Shown piece after piece: positions 52,855 through 61,035 of a DNA stretch of 64,000 nt (within the stretch, counting starts at the first letter, position 1; every line of letters starts with the position of its first letter). This DNA comes from Archangium violaceum (GTDB lineage Bacteria; Myxococcota; Myxococcia; Myxococcales; Myxococcaceae): positions 2,692,501-2,756,500 of the forward strand of contig NZ_CP069338.1 in the NCBI RefSeq assembly GCF_016859125.1, in the 5' to 3' direction. The notes beneath the pieces are model-generated. The model was not told where the DNA came from. It was given only the letters and a program-made list of their open reading frames with translations, and made no database searches. Made by a program: the position numbers and the translations under genes.

Positions 52855-54279
52855 TCACTTGTAAACCGCCAGACCCCTGCCGGCGCGTCCCGCGGGGGTC
52901 TTGGGCAGTCTCAGCACATTGTCCAGAATCAAATCCCTGACCTCGAGTGCCGTCAAGTCCGGGGAACGGCAGCGATATAGCGCGGCCAGACCCGCGACGT
53001 AAGGGGCGGCCATGCTCGTTCCGCTCATTCGTTCATAGAACGCCTGGTTGTTACACCTTCGTTCTGTGCTCGAGTAGACGTTCACGCCGTAACCCATCAC
53101 GTCGGGGACAGGGCGCTGATTCACCACGCCACTTGCCGAAAAGCTGGCCACGCGCTTCGCGAAGTCGACCGCCCCCACGGCCAGGGCCTCTGGGAAGCCC
53201 GCGGGGTAGCCTGCCGTGCCAGCGCCTCCATTGCCGGCCGCCACCACGGGCAGCACGTTGGAGTCCACCAGCCGGCGCACCAGCGTCTGCAGCGCGCGGA
53301 TGTTCAGGCGGTACTCCATGTCGCTGACTCCTGGAGGCGGCTGCATGGGGAAGCCCAGGGACATGTTCACCACCGCCGGGCGCATGGAGTTCTCGGGCCG
53401 AGAGAACTGGTGTAGCAGCCATTCCATGCCGGCGGCTACACGGCCCAGGCTCGTGCGTATGGTTTCGGACTCGATGACGGAGGCGACGTAGAGGTCCACC
53501 TCCGGAGCGACGCCGTGGAACAGGCCCGCGGCGATGCCGGCCACGTGGGTGCCGTGGCCGTCCGGGTCGAAGCCGCGCACGTCGCGCGCCGGGTTCTGCG
53601 GCGAGTTGGGAAAGAGCGACACGTAGCGGAACTGGATGACGCGGTCCTGGTGCTCGGGGTGGTCCGCGTCCACGCCGGTGTCGAGGATGCCGAGCATCAC
53701 GCCGGCGCCCTTGATGCCCTGGGCGTGGGCGGCGTTGACGCCGCACTCCTCGGGCCACTCCCGGTTGACGAGCGAGGACAGGCCCCGGTTGCGAGGACCG
53801 AGCTGGCCCGCGGACACCGGGCCCGGGAAGGTGAGCTGCACCGTGTCCGGGATGAACTCGAAGTCCCGCCCGAGCTCCTCCTTGGCGATGCGCTCGGCCT
53901 TCTCCGAGGTGAAGTGGGCCATGGTGGCGCCGATGAGCGGCATGTGACGGTAGGTGCCCACGTCCGAGGCGGTCGCCGAGGCCGGCTCCATCACCGGACC
54001 CTCGGTGGCCACCAGCTGGACCTCGCCCTTGCGGCTCCGGCTTCGCGTCGACTTCTTCTTCTTCGGCGGGGTGGGAGGGGTGCTCACCTCGGGCAGGCGA
54101 CCGGGAAGGGTGGCCGAGCGCAACCCGAGACTCCGCAGCATGTCCGGTGCCCGCCCGCTGATCATGAACTGAAGGGCGGTGGTGCGCTGCAGCACACGCT
54201 CTCCCTGCTCCGTGCCCCGCACGCCCGGACGGGCGCGGGTCTCGATCGACTCCTTCGGAACCAGGAGATAGGACTTCAT
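52855..54279 (-). CDS. Subtilisin-like serine protease (S8)
   Basis: 474 residues. The catalytic triad is complete: Asp in ILDTGVDADHPEH, His in DGHGTHVAGIAAG, Ser in MSGTSMAAPYVAGLAAL; the oxyanion Asn is in VVAAGNGGAGTAG. The N-terminal ~150 residues lack a signal peptide. They contain a basic Lys/Arg linker (PPKKKKSTRSRSRKGE) and a propeptide-like segment (PLIGATMAHFTSEKAERIAK). The protein may stay cytosolic or be exported by a leaderless route. AAAGGAG precedes the ATG. Followed directly by the small propeptide-like gene. A possible intracellular or effector-type protease. Confidence 0.92.
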   Translation of the reverse strand: MKSYLLVPKESIETRARPGVRGTEQGERVLQRTTALQFMISGRAPDMLRSLGLRSATLPGRLPEVSTPPTPPKKKKSTRSRSRKGEVQLVATEGPVMEPASATASDVGTYRHMPLIGATMAHFTSEKAERIAKEELGRDFEFIPDTVQLTFPGPVSAGQLGPRNRGLSSLVNREWPEECGVNAAHAQGIKGAGVMLGILDTGVDADHPEHQDRVIQFRYVSLFPNSPQNPARDVRGFDPDGHGTHVAGIAAGLFHGVAPEVDLYVASVIESETIRTSLGRVAAGMEWLLHQFSRPENSMRPAVVNMSLGFPMQPPPGVSDMEYRLNIRALQTLVRRLVDSNVLPVVAAGNGGAGTAGYPAGFPEALAVGAVDFAKRVASFSASGVVNQRPVPDVMGYGVNVYSSTERRCNNQAFYERMSGTSMAAPYVAGLAALYRCRSPDLTALEVRDLILDNVLRLPKTPAGRAGRGLAVYK

Positions 54280-54751
54280 GATGGGTTCGCTCCTTTACAG
54301 AATACCGACTTCACTGACAGCGCGGGCCGGACCTCGGATGGGCGCCGGCCGCGCCCAGGCGAAGGGGGGGGGGACACCGTCGTCGTTCACACCATCGGCT
54401 CACAGTGTGACTAGAACGGCCCCCCCTGACATGACCCGCGCCAATCCCCGCTCTGGACGTCATGGGCGCCCCTGGGCGTTCCAGTGGATGACGGTCACAA
54501 CGTACGAAACCGGAAAGGATTCACAGGTTGGGAGCGTAATACGGACCGTGACAGGTCAGAAAATAGCGGCCAGGCGTCGTGCGGGCCCGAAATTCCGGCC
54601 CTGGCGGCAAGCCCCCTGTCGGACCCCGGCGCATGTCCGCCCGCCCGCCCCCAGATGACCCTGGGGAAGTCGCCTTCCCCATGATTTGTTCGCCACCGTG
54701 GTGCCAAGGCGGACTATGGCGGAGTGCCATCCGCCCCCGCCGGAGAGATTC
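54280..54751. other. Intergenic region upstream of protease and Lgt-family genes
   Basis: 472 bp between divergent genes, coding for nothing credible. It contains a C/G homopolymer tract near 54364-54373 and the palindrome TCACA-G-TGTGA at 54400-54410. Just before the Lgt-family start there are two mutually exclusive hairpins: ATGGC/GCCAT and GGCGGA/TCCGCC around 54717-54736. Regulatory use is possible but unproven. Confidence 0.5.
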
Positions 54752-55558
54752 GTGATTCCCTACCTGCACGTCCCCCCCATCAAGCTCGGACCCCTCACCA
54801 TCGAGCCCTTCGGCATCTTCGTGGCGCTCGGCATCCTGCTCGCCGCCCGGCTCCTATCCCGTCAGGCCGAGCGTGAAGGGCTCGATTCGACGCCCCTCCA
54901 GGACTACGCGCCCTGGGGCGTGGGCGTGGGTGTGGTCGTCGGACACCTGGTCCACCTCTTCGGCTACCACCCCGAGGAGCTCTCCAAGAGCCCGTTCCAG
55001 ATCTTCAAGGTGTGGGATGGACTGTCCTCCTTCGGAGGGCTGCTCGGCGGCATCCTCGCCGCCGTGGTCTTCTTCCGGGTGCGCAAGCTGCGCTTCCGCG
55101 ACTACGCCGACGCCTTCGCCCTGTCCGTGGCCCCCGGTTGGGCCGTCGCCCGGCTCGGCTGCTTCGCCGTCCACGACCACCCCGGCGTCCGTACCGACTT
55201 CTTCCTCGCGGTCAACTTCCCCGGCGGGCCTCGTCACGACCTGGGCATGTATGACGCCATCTTCCTCTTCGCCATCTCCGGCCTCCTGTGGGGCTTGCGC
55301 AACGCGGGCAAGCTGAGGGGGAAGTTGCTGCCCCTGCTCTCCATCCTCTACGCCTTCGGCCGCTTCTTCTTCGACTCCCTGCGCGCCACGGACCTCTCCT
55401 ATGTCGACGCGAGGTACTTCGGCCTGACGCCCGCGCAGTACGGATGCTTCGCGCTCATCGCCTTCGGCATCTACGGTCTGGTGAAGTGGCAGGCCCCCGC
55501 CAGGAAGCCCTCCGCCCAGGTCGGACCGGGGAACGGCGTTCAGGCGCAGGCACGTTGA
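54752..55558 (+). CDS. Divergent prolipoprotein diacylglyceryl transferase (Lgt) family protein
   Basis: 268 residues, about seven membrane helices, Lgt fold. Conserved marks are VWDGLSSFGGLLGG, VARLGCF, HDLGMYD and FGRFFFDSLR. Compared with E. coli Lgt, the essential His103 of the SFHGG motif is Phe, Tyr26 is Phe, Asn146 is Cys and the NGE segment is lost; the two Arg (143 and 239 equivalents) remain. Lipid transfer to prolipoproteins by the standard mechanism is thus doubtful. GTG at 54752 with CGGAGAG upstream was chosen because it aligns with family N-termini (IPYLHVPP). A true lgt probably lies elsewhere. Next gene after 24 nt. Confidence 0.85.
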   Translation: MIPYLHVPPIKLGPLTIEPFGIFVALGILLAARLLSRQAEREGLDSTPLQDYAPWGVGVGVVVGHLVHLFGYHPEELSKSPFQIFKVWDGLSSFGGLLGGILAAVVFFRVRKLRFRDYADAFALSVAPGWAVARLGCFAVHDHPGVRTDFFLAVNFPGGPRHDLGMYDAIFLFAISGLLWGLRNAGKLRGKLLPLLSILYAFGRFFFDSLRATDLSYVDARYFGLTPAQYGCFALIAFGIYGLVKWQAPARKPSAQVGPGNGVQAQAR

Positions 55559-55582
55559 GGACTCCCGGGCAGGGAGTCACGG

Positions 55583-56170
55583 ATGGGGGGACGCATGAGC
55601 AACGCCAGGGCCCTGCTGTATGACGCCGTCATGGTCCCCGTCGGCTGGCTCGGACTCGATCGTGCCCGGCACCGGCTCGTCGAGGGGCTCTCCGGACGCG
55701 TCCTGGAGGTCGGCACCGGCACCGGGCTGCTCTCCTACCCGCCCTCCGTCTCATCCGTCGTCGCCATCGACATCGACCCCGAGCTGCTCGCCCGCGCGAG
55801 CCACCGCCGCCCGGGCGTCACCCTCATGCGGGCCGATGTCCAGCAGCTCCCCTTCCCCGATGGCTCCTTCGACACCGTCGTCGCCTGCCTCGTCTTCTGC
55901 ACCGTCGAGGACCCCGCCCGCGGGCTCGCGGAGATCCGCCGCGTCCTCCGCCCCGGCGGCCAGTTGAGGCTGCTCGAGCACGTCCGCTCCCCCCACCCCA
56001 CCGTCGCCCGCCTCCAGGACCGGCTCACCCCCGTCTGGAGCCGCCTCGCCATGGGGTGTCAGCTCAACCGCGACACCGTTCCCCTCGTCGAGGCCTCCGG
56101 CTTCCGCATCACCCACCGCGCCCAGCGCCTGCGCGAGCTCGTCGAGGAGCTCGTCGCGGTTCCCGTGTAG
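55583..56170 (+). CDS. Class I SAM-dependent methyltransferase
   Basis: 195 residues, Methyltransf_11/PmtA-like. SAM site VLEVGTGTGLLSY; acidic post-strand 2 residue in VVAIDIDPELL; motif DVQQLPFPDGSFDTVVACL; and LRPGGQLRLLEHV. PmtA-type enzymes methylate phosphatidylethanolamine, others act on quinones; substrate unknown. It starts 24 nt after the Lgt-family gene, so both could act on membrane lipids. ATG 55583 has AGGGAG 6 nt upstream; 55595 is an alternative. Confidence 0.9.
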   Translation: MGGRMSNARALLYDAVMVPVGWLGLDRARHRLVEGLSGRVLEVGTGTGLLSYPPSVSSVVAIDIDPELLARASHRRPGVTLMRADVQQLPFPDGSFDTVVACLVFCTVEDPARGLAEIRRVLRPGGQLRLLEHVRSPHPTVARLQDRLTPVWSRLAMGCQLNRDTVPLVEASGFRITHRAQRLRELVEELVAVPV

Positions 56171-56171
56171 C

Positions 56172-56894
56172 TCAGCCCGTTGGACGCGGGCCCGCGAGCT
56201 TGCGGCTCGTCTGCACCAGGTGCGATTCGGTGATGCGGCCTTCCGCGTCGACGTCCACCCGGATGACGGCTCGATTGGCCCTCCCCGGTTTGTTCTCGTG
56301 CCACCCGACCACGAGCGCCGGCAGGCCGTTGAGCATCCGCCACTCCACCGTGTCCGGCGTGCCCCGGAGCTCGAACACCCGCCGGCAGAAGAGCGCCACC
56401 CGCTTCAACCCCACCACTGGCACCCGTGCCGAGTACGTCTCGCCGCCCCCGTCCGTCAGCGCTCTCACCGGCTCCGCCAGCAACGCCTCCGCCGCCTCGG
56501 TGTCCCCCGACACCAGCGCCTCCAGGAATCCCGTCAGCGACGCCCCCGCCTCGTATTCCGTCCCGTCCGCCAGCCGCAGCCCCCGTACGCCCGGGCGCGG
56601 CCCTCCCTCGTCCCGCTCCACCGACTCCACTCGCGCCGAGGTCACCACCTCCACCTCCGATGCACCCGCCACCGCGGCGAGCCCGTTCACCAGCTCGCTC
56701 CAGCCTCCGTCGAGGTACATGACGCCCCGTCTCGCCACCTGGAACTGCGCCACCGCCGCGTCCGCCCCCAACCCCTCCGGGTCCGCGCAGTACGTCGACA
56801 ACCGGAAGACGGCCTCCACCACCTCGACCCCGCGCCCTCCGCCTCCGTCCAGGAAGAGGCACTCGCCTCCGAGTCCGCCGCCTCCCTCCACCAC
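56172..56894 (-). pseudogene. Chimeric relic: FAD oxidoreductase fragment joined to SnoaL/ECF-sigma C-terminal fragment
   Basis: A single open frame of 240 codons made of two unrelated pieces. Residues about 30-118 (FRLSTYCADPEGLGADAAV, GVMYLDGGWSELVNGLAA, GVRGLRLADGTEYEAG) match the middle of FAD-dependent NAD(P)/amine-oxidase-type enzymes. The Rossmann FAD-binding N-terminus and the C-terminus are missing. From about residue 120 (TGFLEALVSGDTEAAEALLA, DGGGETYSARVPVVG, NGLPALVV) the sequence matches the SnoaL-like C-terminal domain of ECF41/SigJ-type sigma factors, without sigma-2 and sigma-4. The in-frame join suggests a deletion fused two genes. Start codon uncertain (GTG at 56894). Unlikely to be functional, though a new fusion cannot be excluded. 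Confidence 0.7.
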
Positions 56895-56989
56895 GGCACC
56901 GTTCAGCTCTCCACCGGCATCCAGCGATGTGAAGGTGTTCCTGCGCGGCCTGCACCGGGGCGAGTGACGGCGCTCGGAGGGTTCGGGCT

Positions 56990-58288
56990 ATGCTCCCACC
57001 CTCCATGACCTTCAAGACCAGCTACAAGGTCGGCCTCGCCCTGCTCCTGTGCTACCTCGTCGCCTGGCTGGACCGGATGGCCATCAACATGACCATCCCG
57101 TTCATCCGCGAGGAGCTCCAGGTGGGTCCGGAGCGCATCGGGTGGATCCTCAGCGCCTTCTTCCTCGGCTACTCGCTCTTCCAGATTCCGGGCGGAATGC
57201 TGGCCGACCGCATCGGCCCTCGCAAGGTGCTGCTCGTCGCCCTCGCCTGGTGGTCCGTCTTCACCGCGCTCACCGGCGTGGTGGGCGGACTCGCCAGCAT
57301 GTTGGTGGTGCGCTTCCTCTTCGGTGTCGGTGAGGGCATCTTCCCCGCCGCCGTCTGGAAGGTCATCGGCAACTGGTACTCGAAGAAGAACCGCGGCACC
57401 GCCAACGCGGCCATCCTCTCGTCCGTCGCCCTCGGGCCCGCCATCTCCTCGCTGCTGCTCGCGTGGCTGCTGCCCATCCTCGGCTGGCGGACGAGCTTCT
57501 ACGTCCTCGGCGGCGCCGGCGTGCTCTGCGTGGTGGCCGCCTGGCTGTACATCACCAACTCCATCCACGAGCACCCGGGCGTCTCGCGCGAGGAGCTCGA
57601 GGAGTTCGAGCGCGACAGCCTCTCCCAGGCCGCCAACGCCGAGCAGACCCTCGAGAAGGCCAGCTTCGCGGACCTGCTGCGCTCCCCCGCCATCTGGGTG
57701 CTCTTCTTCGTCGCCCTCATCTACAACCTGACCATGTATGGCTGGTTGAACTGGCTGCCCACGTACCTGCTCGAGGTGAAGAAGCTCTCCCTCCAGAGGA
57801 CCGGCTTCGTCGGCGCGCTCCCGTTCCTCACGGGTGGCATCGGCTGCATGCTCGCCGGCTACGTGTCGGATCGCTGGTTCCGCGGCCGGCGCAAGTACCT
57901 GGTGTTCGGCTGCCAGGCCCTCGGCGGCGTCTGCCTCTACCTGTTCACGCGCATCGACGCGCCCGTGCCGTACATGATCGCCCAGTGCATCGCCGGCTTC
58001 CTGCTCTTCATGGCCGCTGGCGCCATCTGGGCCCTGCCCATGATTCTCGTGCCCACCCGCCTCATGGGCTCGGGCGCCGGCTTCATCAACACCGGCGGGC
58101 AGATCGGCGGGTTCCTCACCAACATCCTCATCGGCTACGCCATCAAGTGGAACGACAACGACGCCGCCGTCGGCTTCCACGTGATGCTCGGAGCGCTCGT
58201 CGTGGCCGCGCTCCTCGTCCTGATCGGCATCCGCGAGCAGCCCGCTCCCGCGCCCGCCAGTCCGTCCACGAAGCCCGCCCTGTCCTGA
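56990..58288 (+). CDS. MFS transporter (anion:cation symporter-like)
   Basis: 432 residues, twelve predicted membrane helices. The start region (CYLVAWLDRMAINMTIPFI) and the loop GMLADRIGPRKVLL between helices 2 and 3 are characteristic of the ACS branch that imports sugar acids or organic anions. The second half repeats the pattern (GYVSDRWFRGRRKYLV). A central loop of about 30 acidic residues separates the halves. GGAGG lies 9 nt before the ATG at 56990. Substrate unknown. Alone on its strand between a relic and a rhodanese gene. Confidence 0.92.
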   Translation: MLPPSMTFKTSYKVGLALLLCYLVAWLDRMAINMTIPFIREELQVGPERIGWILSAFFLGYSLFQIPGGMLADRIGPRKVLLVALAWWSVFTALTGVVGGLASMLVVRFLFGVGEGIFPAAVWKVIGNWYSKKNRGTANAAILSSVALGPAISSLLLAWLLPILGWRTSFYVLGGAGVLCVVAAWLYITNSIHEHPGVSREELEEFERDSLSQAANAEQTLEKASFADLLRSPAIWVLFFVALIYNLTMYGWLNWLPTYLLEVKKLSLQRTGFVGALPFLTGGIGCMLAGYVSDRWFRGRRKYLVFGCQALGGVCLYLFTRIDAPVPYMIAQCIAGFLLFMAAGAIWALPMILVPTRLMGSGAGFINTGGQIGGFLTNILIGYAIKWNDNDAAVGFHVMLGALVVAALLVLIGIREQPAPAPASPSTKPALS

Positions 58289-58316
58289 GGGCGGCGCCGT
58301 TCGCCGAGCCCCGGCC

Positions 58317-58598
58317 CTACCAGTTGTTCACGGACTTCAAATCGAAGATGTCCGTGAAGCCGTGGGCCCGGAGGATCTGCGCCGCCATCGCGCTGCGGCC
58401 TCCCGCCAGGCAGTACACCACCACCTTCGTCCCCGGCGGGCCCACCTCCTGCACGCGCTGCGGCAGCTCCTGCACCGGGATGTTGCGCGCCGGCTCCGGG
58501 TGTCCCTGACGGAACTCCTCCGGCGTGCGCACGTCCAACAGCACCCACCCCTGACCCACCAGCTCGCGAGCCTTCTCGGACAGTTCTTTCGGCGTCAT
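58317..58598 (-). CDS. Rhodanese-like sulfurtransferase
   Basis: 93 residues, single rhodanese domain. LLDVRTPEEFRQGHPEPARN and the active-site loop YCLAGGRSAM (Cys with GRS) are canonical. Transfers sulfane sulfur or carries persulfide. Cytosolic. ATG 58598 chosen; a GTG 6 nt upstream is in frame. Convergent with the MFS gene and divergent from the Gre-like gene. Confidence 0.93.
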   Translation of the reverse strand: MTPKELSEKARELVGQGWVLLDVRTPEEFRQGHPEPARNIPVQELPQRVQEVGPPGTKVVVYCLAGGRSAMAAQILRAHGFTDIFDLKSVNNW

Positions 58599-58662
58599 GG
58601 GCACCGGACTGTAGCCGGAAACTGGAGCCCTCGCGCCGGGACGCTACAGTCCTGTCGCACGC

Positions 58663-59181
58663 ATGCCACTGCTGGACAAGAACACGTTGCTCGACCAACT
58701 CGCCGATCGGCTCCGCCAGAGTGATCGGCTCGCCCACCGCGCCGAGCTCGAGGCCCGGGAGGCCGCCCGCTCCCTGGCCACCGAGTCCGAGAAGAAGGAG
58801 GACGGACGCGCCGTCATCGAGTACGGCAGCCTCGCCACCGGCCAGGCCCAGCGCGCCCGCCGCGTCCAGGAGGAGCTCAAGGCCCTCACCGACTTCCAGG
58901 AGGCCGGCCTCCCCCGCTTCTCCCGCAAGGGCCCCGTCGCCCTGGGCGCCATCATCGACGTGTCCACCGAGGACGAGGACGGCTTCTCCGAGCGCACCTT
59001 CTTCCTCCTCCCCGTGGGCGCCGGCACCGAGCTCACCGGCCCCGGCGGCGATGGTTTCCTCTCCGTCATCACCCCCGCCTCCCCCGTCGGCCGCGCCCTG
59101 CTCGGACGTCGTGCGGGTGACACCATCGAAATCACCCTGGCCGGCGAGGTACGCGAGTGGACGGTCCTCGAGGTCGCCTGA
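58663..59181 (+). CDS. GreA/GreB-like transcription factor
   Basis: 172 residues. An N-terminal helical hairpin-like region (DRLAHRAELEAREAARSL to AQRARRVQEELKAL) is followed by a FKBP-like C-terminal domain (GAIIDVSTEDEDGFSERTFFL, SVITPASPVGRALLGRRAGD, TIEITLAGEVREW). The last matches the Gre/TRCF-like signature 'SPxxxALLGKxxGD'. The domain order fits secondary-channel RNA polymerase binders. The pair of acidic residues at the coiled-coil tip that drives transcript cleavage is not obvious, so it may be a Gre paralogue with modified activity. No evident Shine-Dalgarno sequence. Confidence 0.85.
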   Translation: MPLLDKNTLLDQLADRLRQSDRLAHRAELEAREAARSLATESEKKEDGRAVIEYGSLATGQAQRARRVQEELKALTDFQEAGLPRFSRKGPVALGAIIDVSTEDEDGFSERTFFLLPVGAGTELTGPGGDGFLSVITPASPVGRALLGRRAGDTIEITLAGEVREWTVLEVA

Positions 59182-59271
59182 CCCCGTCGGCTTGATTCGG
59201 CGTCTCGCCTCCTTTCACAATTCCAGTGAAGAGCAGGCCACTGGGGGGCCCTGCGCCAGAGGAGGTATGTC

Positions 59272-60954
59272 GTGCCCACGCTCCGTGCCGCCACGAAGAG
59301 CGTCCGTCCGGAGACTCCGGAGGAGGTCACCGCCGAGCCCATCGCCGAGCCCATCTATGAGAAGTGGGGCTTCGCCACGGCTCATCCCGATGGCTACATG
59401 GCCGTGCGCGCCGTCCGCGACGACTCCGGCACGCTGGTGGACTTCCACTGGGAGTACGCCAACCCCGCCGCCGAGGCCATGATGGGCATGAGCCTGGACT
59501 TCGTGGTGGGCCGGGGCATCGTGGAGCTGCTGCCCGAGGCGCGCAACCGCGGCATCCACGCCCACTTCGTGCGCGCGGTGCAGACGGGCGAGCCCTACGT
59601 GGACGAGGTGTACTTCCCCCTCGCCCACAACGAGCGGTGGTTCCGTCTCGTCGCCCTCAAGCGAGGGGACGGCCTCTCCATCTGGTTCAACGACATCACC
59701 CGCCGCAAGCGCGAGGAGCTGGAGACGAGCTTCCTCGCCGAGGCCAGCCACCTGCTCACCGCGTCGCTCGACGTGGAGGCCGCCCTGCACGAGCTGGCCC
59801 GCCGCTGCGTCCCCACGCTCGGCGACGGCTGCGTCCTGCAGGTGATGGACAGCCGCGGACAGCCGCTCCTGCTCGAGACCGTGGCCAACGAGCCTTCCCA
59901 GGAGGCGCTGCTCACCGAGGTGCTGCGGTACACCGCCGCCCAGGCCTCGAACGAGCCCGGCCTGGTGGGGCTGAGGCTGCCCCAGGACACCTCCCAGCTC
60001 CTCCCGGAGGTGACGACGCCCCTGCTCCAGTCCCTCACCCGGGACGCCGGGCACCTGCGCCTCATGCGGATGCTGGGGACGCGCTCGCTGCTCACCGTGC
60101 CCCTGCGCGCGCGCGGACGCACCCTGGGCGCGCTCGTCCTCTTCACCTTCCGCGAGCGCGTGTACGGGCAGGATGACCTGCGCTTCGCCGAGGACCTGGC
60201 GGACCGGGTCGCCCTCTCCGTGGACAACGTCCTGCTCTTCCGCGAGGCCCGCCAGGCCGTGGCCCAGCGCGACGAGTTCTTCACCGTGGCCGCGCACGAG
60301 CTGCGCACCCCCACCACCTCCCTCAAGCTCAACGTGCAGTCGCTGCTGCGCGGCGCCCGCCGAGGCGAGGCCGCTCCGTCCGCTCCCGCCCTCATGGCCA
60401 AGCTGGAGAACATCGACCGCAACGCCAGCCGCCTCAACGCGCTCGTCAACGAGCTGCTCGACGTCACCCGCATCCACGCCGGACGGCTGCGCCTGGAGTT
60501 GGAGGAGGTGGACCTCACCGCGCTCGCCCAGGAGGTCGCCGCCCGCTTCGAGCTGCCCGCCTCCCAGGCCCAGAGCCCCATCCTCCTGGAGACCTCCGGC
60601 TCCGCCGTGGGCACCTGGGACAGGCTCCGGCTGGAGCAGGTGGTGACCAACCTGCTCTCCAACGCGCTCAAGTACGGCGCTGGCAAGCCCGTGCACCTGC
60701 GCGTGGAGACGAGCGCCGGGCTCGCCCGCCTGGTGGTGCGCGACGAGGGCATCGGCATCGCCCCGGAGAACCTGCCGCGCCTCTTCGGCCGCTTCGAGCG
60801 CGCCGTGTCCGATCGCCACTACGGTGGACTCGGGCTCGGCCTCTACATCACCCGGCAGATCGTCGAGGCCCTGGGCGGGACGGTGGGCGTGCGCAGCGCT
60901 CCCGGCGCCGGCGCCACCTTCACCGTGGAGCTACCCCGGCAGGCCACGGCCTGA
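59272..60954 (+). CDS. PAS-GAF sensor histidine kinase
   Basis: 560 residues, cytosolic. PAS (about 35-145, ending IWFNDITRRKREE), GAF (about 160-325), HisKA with H342 in TVAAHELRTPTTS, HATPase with DEGIGIA and GLGLGLYITRQIV. Uses GTG at 59272 with a full AGGAGG 6 nt upstream; the ATG 5 nt earlier is out of frame. First of a run of kinase genes (the next begins 81 nt downstream). Input probably a cytosolic small molecule or redox signal; no partner regulator here. Confidence 0.93.
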   Translation: MPTLRAATKSVRPETPEEVTAEPIAEPIYEKWGFATAHPDGYMAVRAVRDDSGTLVDFHWEYANPAAEAMMGMSLDFVVGRGIVELLPEARNRGIHAHFVRAVQTGEPYVDEVYFPLAHNERWFRLVALKRGDGLSIWFNDITRRKREELETSFLAEASHLLTASLDVEAALHELARRCVPTLGDGCVLQVMDSRGQPLLLETVANEPSQEALLTEVLRYTAAQASNEPGLVGLRLPQDTSQLLPEVTTPLLQSLTRDAGHLRLMRMLGTRSLLTVPLRARGRTLGALVLFTFRERVYGQDDLRFAEDLADRVALSVDNVLLFREARQAVAQRDEFFTVAAHELRTPTTSLKLNVQSLLRGARRGEAAPSAPALMAKLENIDRNASRLNALVNELLDVTRIHAGRLRLELEEVDLTALAQEVAARFELPASQAQSPILLETSGSAVGTWDRLRLEQVVTNLLSNALKYGAGKPVHLRVETSAGLARLVVRDEGIGIAPENLPRLFGRFERAVSDRHYGGLGLGLYITRQIVEALGGTVGVRSAPGAGATFTVELPRQATA

Positions 60955-61035
60955 CGCATGCGCCTGTCCAACGCTGGACGATCCACTTCCGGGCGGTGGA
61001 TTTGATCCGGCCAAGCTGATTTGGAAGGGAGTTTC

